Assembly: GCA_030616145.1 (NCBI GenBank)
Contig: JAUWXU010000031.1
Location: forward strand, 1 to 7,649
Source: Candidatus Omnitrophota bacterium
GTDB taxonomy: Bacteria > Omnitrophota > JAUWXU01
Length of the DNA stretch: 7,649 bases
Direction: 5' to 3'
The position numbers and the translations under genes were made by a program. The notes beneath the pieces are model-generated. The model was not told the origin of the DNA. It made no database searches and worked only from the letters and a program-made list of their open reading frames with translations. Positions 1 to 6,948 of the stretch are shown here, one piece after another. Positions within the stretch are counted from its first letter, which is position 1; the number at the start of each line of letters is the position of its first letter.

Positions 1-1
1 A

Positions 2-736
2 AGGAAATTGTTGATTAATAAGAAAATGAAGGGCATTAAACCCGTGGAAAATACCCTTGACAATGTCAGCGACAGAGATTTTATTATTGAGTTTTTAAGC
101 ATATTGGCAATTGTTCAAATGCATATATCTAGATTAGCCGAAGATTTTATTCTCTATTCAACAAAAGAATTTAACTTCATAAATTTACCTGAGGAATTCT
201 GTACAGGTTCTTCTCTGATGCCGCATAAGAAGAATCCTGACTTTTTAGAGTTACTCAGAGCTAACACTGGCAAAATTTATGGTAATTTAATGTCAGTTTT
301 AACTACAATGAAAGGTTTACCGCTCACATATAATAGAGACATGCAGCTTGATAAAGAACCCTTGTTTTCTTCGGTAGAAACCGTTAAAGACGAACTTGAA
401 ATTTTGGCTGAGTTTATTAAAAAGATTGAATTGAATAAAAACACGATTAAAAAGTCTCTGGAAGACAAAACCTTATATGCTACGGAGCTGGCAGAATATT
501 TAGTCCGCAAGCAAGGTGTGTCTTTCAAGCAGGCGCATTATATTGTGGGAAAATTGATCAGATATATTGAGGATACAAATAAAAAGATAGGAGAGATATC
601 TGAGAAAAAGCTGAAAACATTCCATTCAGGTTTAAACCAGAAAATTATCAAGAAAGTAATGAACCCTGAATATGCAGTTTCAGCAAAGGGAACCGCCTCA
701 GGGAAATTACCCAAAACAAAAAATTACAAAAATTAA
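2..736 (+). CDS. argH: Argininosuccinate lyase, C-terminal half (5' end outside window)
   Basis: Cytosolic enzyme that splits argininosuccinate into arginine and fumarate, the last step of arginine synthesis; the family is a homotetramer of the fumarase/aspartase superfamily. The frame is open to the left edge, so the TTG at 8 is an internal codon and not a start. About 243 residues are present of a family length near 450-460. Visible landmarks are the VSDRDF helix (about nt 65-82), the superfamily signature GSSLMPHKKNP (nt 206-238) carrying the catalytic serine loop, and LPLTYNRDMQLDKEP (within nt 314-361). The signature has His where Gln is commoner (MPQKKNP). The extreme C-terminus (SAKGTASGKLPK) matches the usual glycine-rich tail poorly, so the end may be diverged. 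By hand count GC is about 34% (225 of 660 bases, 61-720), clearly below the downstream genes. lysA follows after 14 bp. Identity is secure; the origin of the odd composition is inference. Confidence 0.95.
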   Translation, partial: RKLLINKKMKGIKPVENTLDNVSDRDFIIEFLSILAIVQMHISRLAEDFILYSTKEFNFINLPEEFCTGSSLMPHKKNPDFLELLRANTGKIYGNLMSVLTTMKGLPLTYNRDMQLDKEPLFSSVETVKDELEILAEFIKKIELNKNTIKKSLEDKTLYATELAEYLVRKQGVSFKQAHYIVGKLIRYIEDTNKKIGEISEKKLKTFHSGLNQKIIKKVMNPEYAVSAKGTASGKLPKTKNYKN

Positions 737-750
737 TCTGTGATTATATA

Positions 751-2007
751 ATGCACGAATTTAAATATATTAAAAATGATCTTTACTGTGAGGATTTAAG
801 GGTCAGCGAAATAGCGGCATCCTTCGGAACCCCCCTTTATCTTTACAGCCATAAGACACTGCTTGATCACTTTCATAAATTAGAGAATGCCTTCAGGGAT
901 GTAAAGCCATTAATCTGTTTTTCGATGAAGGCGAATTCCAGTCTGGCAGTATGCAAGGCCTTGATTAAAGAAGGGGCCGGCCTGGATATTGTCTCAGGCG
1001 GAGAACTTTATAAGGCGCTCCATATCGGCGTTGATCCCCGCAAAATAGTTTATGCCAGTGTGGGCAAGACAGCCTCGGAAATAGAATCTGCCGTTTCCAA
1101 TGACATATTGTTTTTTAATGTTGAGTCAATGCCTGAATTGGAAATGCTCAATGGTATTGCCACGCGGCTCAATAAAAAGGTCAATGTCTCAATACGTCTG
1201 AATCCCGATATAAAGGCAAAGACACACGCCTATATTAGGACTGCCCGAAGTGTAGATAAGTTCGGACTGGATTACCGCTCCTGCCGAGAACTATTCCTCT
1301 GTTCGGACAAATTCGCTAATTTAAATCTGGTTGGTCTGCACATTCATATTGGTTCGCAGATAGTAGATTCAGGACCATTTGTCAAGGCTATAACCAGGGC
1401 GGTTTCTCTGATTAGAGAATTGAGAAAAAAAGGGGTTGTTATTCAGTGGTTGAATATTGGGGGAGGGCTGGGTATTGTTTATCATCAGGAAAGACCTCAG
1501 TCAGCCAGTGAATTTGCCAGCAAGGTTTTACCGTTACTCAAGAAAATAGATATTAAAATAATCCTGGAGCCGGGACGGTTTATTGCGGGCAATTCCGGTA
1601 TATTAGTAACGAAGGTTATTTATCTAAAAGAGGCGCCGTCTAAAAATTTCATTATCGTTGATGCTGCAATGAACGACCTGATGAGACCAATGCTTTATGG
1701 CGCCTATCACGAGATTCTACCGGTGTACGACTCTAGCCGGGAGGAATTTACAGCAGACGTAGTCGGTCCGATTTGCGAGAGCGGCGACTTTCTGGCCAGG
1801 GATAGAAAGCTGTCTCGCGTTCAGCCCGGTGAGCTGTTGGCGATAATGGGCACAGGGGCTTACGGATTTACGATGTCCAGTAATTACAATTCCCGGCCCC
1901 GGTCAGCCGAGGTTATGGTAATCAACAGCAGACCATATCTAATCAGAAAAAGAGAAAGATATGAAGACCTGATTAGCTCAGAGGTAATCCCGGACTGTTT
2001 ACAATGA
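751..2007 (+). CDS. lysA: Diaminopimelate decarboxylase
   Basis: PLP enzyme that decarboxylates meso-diaminopimelate to L-lysine, the last step of the pathway; the family is a fold-III (alanine racemase-like) dimer. The 418-residue length is normal. Visible residues: the PLP lysine K60 in FSMKAN; HIHIGSQ (197-203) and GGGLG (237-241), which bind the cofactor phosphate; EPGR (273-276); CESGD (342-346) with catalytic C342 from the partner subunit; and Y371 in GAYG. The ATG at 751 gives the expected N-terminus with a tyrosine/cysteine-rich lead (LYCEDLRVSEIA) ahead of the barrel, and no other in-frame start fits. There is no recognisable Shine-Dalgarno sequence: the 14 bp after the argH stop are AT-rich and purine-poor, so translation may depend on re-initiation after argH. 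The stop overlaps the dapF start in ATGA (2004-2007). Confidence 0.98.
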   Translation: MHEFKYIKNDLYCEDLRVSEIAASFGTPLYLYSHKTLLDHFHKLENAFRDVKPLICFSMKANSSLAVCKALIKEGAGLDIVSGGELYKALHIGVDPRKIVYASVGKTASEIESAVSNDILFFNVESMPELEMLNGIATRLNKKVNVSIRLNPDIKAKTHAYIRTARSVDKFGLDYRSCRELFLCSDKFANLNLVGLHIHIGSQIVDSGPFVKAITRAVSLIRELRKKGVVIQWLNIGGGLGIVYHQERPQSASEFASKVLPLLKKIDIKIILEPGRFIAGNSGILVTKVIYLKEAPSKNFIIVDAAMNDLMRPMLYGAYHEILPVYDSSREEFTADVVGPICESGDFLARDRKLSRVQPGELLAIMGTGAYGFTMSSNYNSRPRSAEVMVINSRPYLIRKRERYEDLISSEVIPDCLQ

Positions 2008-2807
2008 AAGATATTGATTTTGTCAAGATGAGCGGAAGCGGAAATGATTTTATTGTAATTGATAATCGGCAGGATACCATTACCCTGAGGCCGGAATTTA
2101 TAAAGGAGGTTTGTGAAAGAAAAAAATCGGTCGGCGCCGATGGAGTGCTTTTGCTGGAAAAATCCGATGTCAATGATTTAAAAATGAGAATATTTAATCC
2201 TGACGGCAGAGAAGTTGAGATGTGCGGTAACGGAGCAAGGTGCGTTGCTTTCTGGGCAAAACAAATTATTTCTCAACCGCGGATAAAAATTGAGACCAAA
2301 AGCGGCAGGATAGAAGCCGAAGTTACGGCCGGAGAAAGGGTCAGGATTAAATTGAATGATCCCCGGGACATAAAACTCAAGCTTAAGCTTGATCTGCAGG
2401 GCAGGACCTATGAGGTAAATTTTATAAATACAGGGGTCCCGCATGCAGTAATTTTTACCAAGGAATTCCCTCAGGATATTAAGGGTGTTGGAGAGTCAAT
2501 CAGATATCACAAGCGATTCAAGCCGGAAGGGACTAATGTCGATTTTGTAAAAATAAAATCACCAGATACCATTTCAATCAGGACATATGAACGAGGGGTC
2601 GAAGATGAGACTATGGCCTGCGGCACAGGGGCAGTAGCTGCCGCAATTTTGGCTTATCATACTTCCCTGGTTAATAAAAAGCAGATATCTGTTGAGACAA
2701 AAGGGGGAGAGGTCTTAAAGGTATATTTTGAGTGCAATGGCAGCTTTAAAAATGTCTGGTTGGAAGGCCAGGTAAGGATTGTATACAAAGGAAAGATACG
2801 GTCTTAA
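2004..2807 (+). CDS. dapF: Diaminopimelate epimerase
   Basis: Cofactor-independent epimerase that converts LL-diaminopimelate to meso-diaminopimelate, supplying both lysine synthesis and, where present, peptidoglycan. It has 267 residues, normal for the family, arranged as two pseudo-symmetric halves. Each half carries one catalytic cysteine: C74 in MCGNG (73-77) and C206 in ACGTG (205-209). Other landmarks are the N-terminal MSGSGNDF (9-16), NPDGREVE (65-72), NTGVPH (142-147) and ERGVEDET (196-203). The start ATG sits in the lysA stop codon (ATGA), and the only GAGG-like sequence (1981-1984) is too far upstream to serve it, so translation is probably coupled to lysA. DapL makes the LL isomer, so DapF is the step linking DapL to LysA. 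A KLKLKLD stretch (124-130) is encoded by a 16-bp DNA palindrome. Confidence 0.98.
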   Translation: MKDIDFVKMSGSGNDFIVIDNRQDTITLRPEFIKEVCERKKSVGADGVLLLEKSDVNDLKMRIFNPDGREVEMCGNGARCVAFWAKQIISQPRIKIETKSGRIEAEVTAGERVRIKLNDPRDIKLKLKLDLQGRTYEVNFINTGVPHAVIFTKEFPQDIKGVGESIRYHKRFKPEGTNVDFVKIKSPDTISIRTYERGVEDETMACGTGAVAAAILAYHTSLVNKKQISVETKGGEVLKVYFECNGSFKNVWLEGQVRIVYKGKIRS

Positions 2808-2816
2808 CGTATTTAA

Positions 2817-2824
2817 AAGGAGGA
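2817..2824 (+). promoter_or_regulatory. Strong ribosome binding site of dapA
   Basis: AAGGAGGA lies 10 bp before the dapA ATG at 2835. It is the closest match to the anti-Shine-Dalgarno consensus in the window and stands out because lysA and folK have none. This gene gap (27 bp) is also one of the few in the lysine block that is not an overlap, so dapA can be translated independently of dapF. Confidence 0.85.
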
Positions 2825-2834
2825 TAGACAAGTT

Positions 2835-3707
2835 ATGTTTAAGGGAAGTATGGTCGCTTTGGTAACGCCGTTTAAAGACGGCAAGGTAGATGAATCCAGG
2901 CTTAAAGAATTGGTCAAGTTTCATATTGATAATGGAACAGAAGCCCTGGTTCCCTGTGGAACTACCGGGGAATCAGCAACCTTGTCCAGTGAAGAACATA
3001 AGCAGGTGGTAGAGATTGTTATTTCAGCAGCTGGCGGAAAGATTCCGGTCATTGCCGGCACCGGCTCAAATAATACCAGAGAAGCCATAGCCTTGACTGA
3101 ACACGCCAAGCACGCCGGCGCGAATGGTGCCCTGGTTATTTCTCCTTATTATAATAAACCTACGCAGGAGGGATTGTACCGGCATTTTTCAGCAATTGCC
3201 AGCACAGTGGATATACCTATTGTTTTATATAACATTGCCTCGCGGACAGCGGTGAATATTGAGCCGGAGACAATAGCCCGGCTTGCTGAACTGGACAACA
3301 TTGTTGCCATAAAAGAGGCCAGCGGAAATTTGTCTCAGATGAGCCAGATTGTAAAACTCTGCGGCGACAAGCTCACTCTTATCTCTGGCGATGATGCATT
3401 GATTCTGCCAATTTTGGCTATTGGCGGAAAAGGTGTTATCTCAGTAGTAGCAAATATTGCCCCCCAACAGACAGTCCGGATGATTAGGGAATTCGAAAAG
3501 GGCAATCTCGCCGAGGCCAGAAAAATACATTATAAATTGTTTCCATTAATCAAGGCAATGTTTATAGAGACCAACCCCGCGCCGGTTAAACAGAGCATGG
3601 AATTGATCGGGGTGATTGACGCAGAAGTCCGGCTGCCGTTGTGCCGAATGAAGCCCGAAAACATCAAAAAGCTGGAGAAGGCGTTAAAAGAGTTTGGACT
3701 GATTTAA
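2835..3707 (+). CDS. dapA: 4-hydroxy-tetrahydrodipicolinate synthase
   Basis: Condenses pyruvate with aspartate semialdehyde, the first committed step of diaminopimelate and lysine synthesis. It is a class I aldolase-type TIM barrel, tetrameric in most bacteria. The 290 residues fit the family. The Schiff-base lysine is K160 (VAIKEASG). The catalytic triad residues are T43/T44 in CGTTGE, Y106 in SPYYNKPTQEG, and Y132 in LYNIASRT; R137 in the last motif binds the substrate carboxylate. The numbering runs one behind E. coli DapA (K161, Y133, R138). YNIASRT has Ala where many family members have Pro, a mild variant. All active-site residues are intact, so I expect a working enzyme. Lysine feedback cannot be judged from the sequence alone. 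The start is fixed by an excellent Shine-Dalgarno sequence, and dapB follows after 34 bp. Confidence 0.98.
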   Translation: MFKGSMVALVTPFKDGKVDESRLKELVKFHIDNGTEALVPCGTTGESATLSSEEHKQVVEIVISAAGGKIPVIAGTGSNNTREAIALTEHAKHAGANGALVISPYYNKPTQEGLYRHFSAIASTVDIPIVLYNIASRTAVNIEPETIARLAELDNIVAIKEASGNLSQMSQIVKLCGDKLTLISGDDALILPILAIGGKGVISVVANIAPQQTVRMIREFEKGNLAEARKIHYKLFPLIKAMFIETNPAPVKQSMELIGVIDAEVRLPLCRMKPENIKKLEKALKEFGLI

Positions 3708-3732
3708 ACTTCCGTCATACGCACGACGAAAT

Positions 3733-3737
3733 GAGGT
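3733..3737 (+). promoter_or_regulatory. Ribosome binding site of dapB
   Basis: GAGGT lies 4 bp before the ATG at 3742. It supports that ATG rather than the GTG that follows it directly (3745), which is also in frame but would be too far from the usual N-terminus by one residue. Confidence 0.6.
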
Positions 3738-3741
3738 ATTT

Positions 3742-4458
3742 ATGGTGAAGATTGCAGTGAGCGGTGCGTTGGGAAAGATGGGTAAGCGTATAATTAATCT
3801 TATCGGTCAGGATGCTGATTTGAGCTTAGTTGTGGCATTAGAACGAAAGGGCCACAGCAATATCGGCACCTCCGCCGGCGGGGTTAAGGTATCAGATAAT
3901 CCGGCAGATATAAAAGAGGCGGATTGTCTGATAGAATTTAGCGCACCGCAGGCAACGCTGGAACATCTCGATTTCGCCCTGCGATACAAAAAACCAATGA
4001 TTATTGGAACGACCGGCCTGAATGATCAACAGAAAAATAAGATAAGAAATTCCTCAAGAGGGATTTCCATAGTCTTTTCGCCTAACATGTCTATTGGGGT
4101 TAACCTCCTTTTCAACCTGGTCAAGGAAGCGGCTGAAAAGTTAGGCAGCGACTATACTGTAGATATAGTTGAGGCCCATCATGTGCATAAAAAAGATGCA
4201 CCTTCCGGGACCGCCAAGAGATTAGCCGAGATTATTAAGTCTGGCTCCGGGACAGAGGTCAGGGATATAAAGTCCATTCGTGAAGACGAAATAGTTGGTG
4301 ACCACCGGGTAATTTTTGAAAGCGAATTTGATGGGATTGAACTTTTACATTCGGCCAAAACGCGGGATATTTTTGCCCGGGGGGCCCTGGAAGCGGCAAA
4401 GTGGATTATTGATAAGCCGGCTGGCCTTTATACTATGCAGGATGTTTTAAAAAGATGA
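3742..4458 (+). CDS. dapB: 4-hydroxy-tetrahydrodipicolinate reductase
   Basis: Reduces the DapA product to tetrahydrodipicolinate with NADH or NADPH. The N-terminal Rossmann domain shows GALGKMG (8-14). The acidic-basic pair E34-R35 followed by K36 resembles the E. coli arrangement that accepts both cofactors. GTTG (89-92) lies at the cofactor and substrate junction. The C-terminal substrate domain carries the signature AHHVHKKDAPSGT (145-157), with catalytic H146 and K150, and GDHRV (186-190). At 238 residues it is shorter than E. coli DapB (273), as in the shorter forms found in other phyla, but no catalytic motif is missing. Its stop overlaps the dapL start by 4 bp (ATGA, 4455-4458), which suggests coupled translation and fits the biochemistry: DapL uses the DapB product directly. 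Confidence 0.98.
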   Translation: MVKIAVSGALGKMGKRIINLIGQDADLSLVVALERKGHSNIGTSAGGVKVSDNPADIKEADCLIEFSAPQATLEHLDFALRYKKPMIIGTTGLNDQQKNKIRNSSRGISIVFSPNMSIGVNLLFNLVKEAAEKLGSDYTVDIVEAHHVHKKDAPSGTAKRLAEIIKSGSGTEVRDIKSIREDEIVGDHRVIFESEFDGIELLHSAKTRDIFARGALEAAKWIIDKPAGLYTMQDVLKR

Positions 4459-5618
4459 ACATTAATACTTCAGACAGATTAAAAAAACTGCCTCCTTATC
4501 TTTTTGCTGAGCTTGACCGCTTAAAGAAAAAAGAGATAGCCAGGGGTAAGGACATAATAGACCTGGGCGTGGGTGATCCTGACCAGCCGACACCGGCCTA
4601 TATTATTGAGGAATTGAAAAAGACGGTTGATGACCCTGCCACCAATAATTATTCAATGAGCAGGGGGATGGACAAGTTGCGCAGCTCTATTGCTGTCTGG
4701 TACGAAAATAGGTTTGGTGTAAAATTAGATCCATCTAAAGAGATTCTGCCGTTGATCGGTTCAAAAGAAGGGATTTCTAATATACCTTTGGCCTTTATTA
4801 ATCCAGGGGATCTGGTTTTAGTGCCAGACCCCTGTTACCCGCCCTATAAATCCGGCACTATTTTTGCCGGAGGAGAGGTCTATCTGATGCCCCTTTTGGA
4901 GAAAAACGGCTTTTTGCCAGATTTGGAATCTATCGACAAGGCGGTTTTGGCTCAGGCAAAGATGATGTTTCTGAATTACCCTAATAATCCTACAACTGCT
5001 GTTGCTTCCCGGGAATTTTTTGATAAGGTAATCGATTTCGCTGCTAAAAATAATATTATTGTCTGTCATGATGCGGCTTATAGCGAGATATACTTTGACC
5101 CGTTCAGGCCAACGAGCTTTTTAGAGGCCAAAGGAGCAAAAAAGGTAGGCGTGGAATTTCATTCTCTTTCCAAGACTTATAATATGACCGGTTGGCGCAT
5201 TGGTTTTGTCTGCGGTAATTCTGAGATTATTGAAGGATTAAGAAGAATAAAATCCAATATTGATTCTGGTATTTTTCAGCCGATTCAATTTGCCGGTATC
5301 CGCGCCTTAGAGAGCCGACAGGATTCAACGGCAGAAATCAGAGGGTTATACCAACAGAGGAGGGATATTTTATTGGCTGGCCTGGATTTTAAAGGATGGA
5401 AGTTTTTCAGGCCGCAGGCCACCTTTTATCTCTGGATGCCAGTGCTGCCGGGGTATAATTCCAGCGAGTTATCCCGCCTCTTTCTGGAAAAACTTGATAT
5501 AGTTGTTACGCCGGGTGTAGGTTTTGGTGAAAATGGCGAAGGTTATATCAGAATGTCGCTTACCGTGCCGACTGAAAGGTTAAAAGAGGCCGTAGAAAGA
5601 ATAAAGAAATTTAGCTAA
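4455..5618 (+). CDS. dapL: LL-diaminopimelate aminotransferase
   Basis: PLP fold-I aminotransferase that converts tetrahydrodipicolinate to LL-diaminopimelate in one step using glutamate, replacing DapD-DapC-DapE. It has 387 residues. Visible motifs: the N-terminal RLKKLPPYLFAELD (8-21) and GVGDPDQPTP (38-47), typical of bacterial DapL; GSKEGI (102-107) contacting the PLP phosphate; NYPNNPT (174-180) with N178; HDAAY (205-209) with D206 and Y209; SLSKTYNMTGWR (237-248) with Schiff-base lysine K240; and substrate carboxylate arginine R366 in YIRMS. The N-terminal motifs and its place directly after dapB separate it from general aspartate or alanine aminotransferases of the same fold. An AGGA at 4439-4442 is a weak, distant Shine-Dalgarno candidate; the ATGA overlap with dapB probably matters more. 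A strong hairpin is embedded at 4804-4834. folK begins 15 bp downstream. Confidence 0.95.
   Translation: MNINTSDRLKKLPPYLFAELDRLKKKEIARGKDIIDLGVGDPDQPTPAYIIEELKKTVDDPATNNYSMSRGMDKLRSSIAVWYENRFGVKLDPSKEILPLIGSKEGISNIPLAFINPGDLVLVPDPCYPPYKSGTIFAGGEVYLMPLLEKNGFLPDLESIDKAVLAQAKMMFLNYPNNPTTAVASREFFDKVIDFAAKNNIIVCHDAAYSEIYFDPFRPTSFLEAKGAKKVGVEFHSLSKTYNMTGWRIGFVCGNSEIIEGLRRIKSNIDSGIFQPIQFAGIRALESRQDSTAEIRGLYQQRRDILLAGLDFKGWKFFRPQATFYLWMPVLPGYNSSELSRLFLEKLDIVVTPGVGFGENGEGYIRMSLTVPTERLKEAVERIKKFS
4804..4834 (+). other. Strong potential stem-loop inside dapL
   Basis: CAGGGG (4804-4809) pairs with CCCCTG (4829-4834), and TCTGG (4811-4815) pairs with CCAGA (4824-4828). This gives 11 base pairs interrupted only by a bulged A at 4810, with an 8-nt loop (4816-4823). 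It encodes part of the conserved NPGDLVLVPDPCYP segment of DapL, so codon constraints could explain it. No U-run follows, so it is not a normal intrinsic terminator. Confidence 0.5.
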
Positions 5619-5633
5619 CCGGCTAACCATATT

Positions 5634-6113
5634 ATGTCTATTGTCTATATTGGGATAGGTTCAAATTTAGGAGACCGCCGGGCTAATATAAATCGGGGGA
5701 TAGACCTTTTAAATCAACTGAAAGACACAAAGGTTGAAAAGGTTTCTTCGCTATTTGAGACTGACCCTCAGGGAGGTCCTCCTCAGGGAAGGTTTTTGAA
5801 CGGTGTCCTGCAAATGGCTACCTCCATTTTGCCGCTGGAGTTATTGGCAAAGTTAAAATGGATTGAAAAAAGGTTAGGTCGCAAAAAGACTGAAGTCTGT
5901 GGCCCACGGCCTCTGGACCTTGATTTGCTTTTTTACGATGATGTTGTAATAAAAGGAAAAGAACTGGAGATTCCTCATCCGCGACTCCATCAAAGAATTT
6001 TTGTTTTAAGACCACTTGCTGAAATTGCTCCGGAGACGGTTCATCCAATATTAAATAAGAGCATTGCCCGGTTATTTGAGGAATTTCGGGCTAATTCTTA
6101 TGAAAATAATTAG
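5634..6113 (+). CDS. folK: 6-hydroxymethyl-7,8-dihydropterin pyrophosphokinase (HPPK)
   Basis: Transfers pyrophosphate from ATP to 6-hydroxymethyl-dihydropterin, just before dihydropteroate synthase in folate synthesis. It is a small single-domain cytosolic enzyme of 159 residues, normal for the family. Visible landmarks: YIGIGSNLGDR (5-15) at the N-terminus; the flexible-loop motif GGPPQGRFLNGV (47-58); LGRKK (81-85) before GPRPLDLDLLFYDD (90-103), where D95 and D97 bind the two magnesium ions; and IPHPRLHQRIFVLRPL (113-128). No Shine-Dalgarno sequence is visible in the 15 bp after dapL, so translation may rely on re-initiation. The ATG at 5634 gives the standard start of the family. The 3' end overlaps panC by 14 bp in another frame. 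It is functionally unrelated to the lysine genes, so its place here reflects operon packing; folK next to panC is a pairing I recall from other bacteria. Confidence 0.97.
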   Translation: MSIVYIGIGSNLGDRRANINRGIDLLNQLKDTKVEKVSSLFETDPQGGPPQGRFLNGVLQMATSILPLELLAKLKWIEKRLGRKKTEVCGPRPLDLDLLFYDDVVIKGKELEIPHPRLHQRIFVLRPLAEIAPETVHPILNKSIARLFEEFRANSYENN

Positions 6114-6948
6114 TTCAATCAATGAAATGGCATCTTTTGTCAAAGACGCAAAGAGTAAGGCAAAGTCTATTGGCCTTGTTCCTACAATGGGTTATCTTCA
6201 CCAAGGCCATCTTAGCCTGATAAAAGAGGCTAGGGCTGTAACAGATATGGTTGTGGTCAGCATCTTTGTTAACCCAACACAGTTTGAACCAGGTGAAGAC
6301 TATGCATCCTATCCCCGGGATATGAAAAGGGACGCGTTGGAGGCTGAAAAGGCCGGGGCGGATGTTATCTTTGCTCCGAGGGCTGAACAGATGTATCCGG
6401 AATCTTATTCTACCTATGTTAAGGTGGAAGGATTGAGTGAGGTTTTATGCGGCAGGAATCGGCCCGGTCATTTCAGAGGGGTGACTACTGTCTGTGCCAA
6501 ACTTTTTAGTATTGTAAAACCGGATATTGCCTTTTTTGGCCAGAAGGATGCCCAGCAGTCCGTGATTATCCAAAAGATGGTCAAGGATCTCAATATGGAT
6601 ATTAAATTAAAGGTATTGCCTACTGTCAGGGAGGGTGATGGCCTGGCAATGAGTTCAAGGAATAAATATTTGAGTTCCAAACAGCGTAAAGATGCATTGG
6701 TTCTTCATAAGGCCCTGGATCAGGCAAAGAGTGTGATTGAGGCCGGGGAAAATGATGTCAGTAAGATTAAAGAACGGATGAGAAATATAATAAATAAGGT
6801 TGATTCAAAAATAGATTATATATCGATAGTAGACCCTGATTCCTTGAAGGATGTAAGTATTATCTCCGGGAGGGTATTAATTGCCTTGGCGATCTGGATA
6901 GGCAGGGCGAGACTGATAGATAATATTATAGTAACCAGAAACCAGTAA
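6100..6948 (+). CDS. panC: Pantothenate synthetase (pantoate--beta-alanine ligase)
   Basis: Joins pantoate and beta-alanine with ATP to give pantothenate, through a pantoyl-adenylate. It belongs to the nucleotidyltransferase (HIGH) superfamily. I choose the ATG at 6100, giving 282 residues starting MKIISSINEM. An in-frame TTG at 6064 would add 12 residues that have no counterpart in the family and lie deep in folK. Motifs: PTMGYLHQGHLSL (28-40) with H34 and H37; QFEPGEDYASYPRD (61-74); RPGHFRGVTT (121-130); GQKDAQQ (147-153); MSSRN (184-188), the KMSKS-like loop; and GRARLIDN (268-275). A GAGGAA at 6078-6083 is 16 bp upstream, too far to be convincing. The last residues (VTRNQ, 278-282) and the stop codon lie in a TAACCAG heptamer repeat, so the normal end appears to have been replaced or extended. 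panD follows and makes its beta-alanine substrate. Confidence 0.97.
   Translation: MKIISSINEMASFVKDAKSKAKSIGLVPTMGYLHQGHLSLIKEARAVTDMVVVSIFVNPTQFEPGEDYASYPRDMKRDALEAEKAGADVIFAPRAEQMYPESYSTYVKVEGLSEVLCGRNRPGHFRGVTTVCAKLFSIVKPDIAFFGQKDAQQSVIIQKMVKDLNMDIKLKVLPTVREGDGLAMSSRNKYLSSKQRKDALVLHKALDQAKSVIEAGENDVSKIKERMRNIINKVDSKIDYISIVDPDSLKDVSIISGRVLIALAIWIGRARLIDNIIVTRNQ

Noticed and set aside
724..752. TTACAA - 17 bp - TATAAT, a promoter-like pair at the argH-lysA junction
   Set aside because: The perfect -10 hexamer (747-752) overlaps the lysA ATG, so a transcript from it would start after the start codon, and the next in-frame ATG would remove the PLP-site region's lead. AT-rich DNA makes the match likely by chance.
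2178..2444. Open frame of 88 codons on the - strand opposite dapF, and similar antisense frames opposite argH, dapA, dapB, dapL, folK and panC
   Set aside because: Each lies wholly or almost wholly opposite a confidently identified gene, shows no family motif and has no convincing ribosome binding site. They are shadows of the coding strand.
3710..3730. Imperfect inverted repeat TTC-c-GTC / GACGAA in the dapA-dapB gap
   Set aside because: Only six pairs with a bulge, and no U-run follows. It sits inside a short gap before an ordinary Shine-Dalgarno sequence, so it is probably chance.
5612..5627. TTAGC / GCTAA inverted repeat at the dapL-folK junction
   Set aside because: A five-pair stem with a six-base loop is too weak to support a terminator or regulatory site.
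5766..5789. Direct repeat of CCTCAGGGA within folK, 15 bp apart
   Set aside because: It encodes the PQGG-PPQG loop that is conserved in HPPK, so protein sequence explains it.
6171..6209. TGGCCTTG / CAAGGCCA inverted repeat in panC
   Set aside because: Eight pairs across a 23-base loop within conserved coding sequence (GLVPTMG to HQGH); expected by chance and not a plausible regulatory stem.
6310..6322. Palindrome TATCCC-C-GGGATA in panC
   Set aside because: It encodes the conserved YPRDM motif. A similar CCCCGGGA occurs in dapF for Pro-Arg-Asp, so codon choice explains both.
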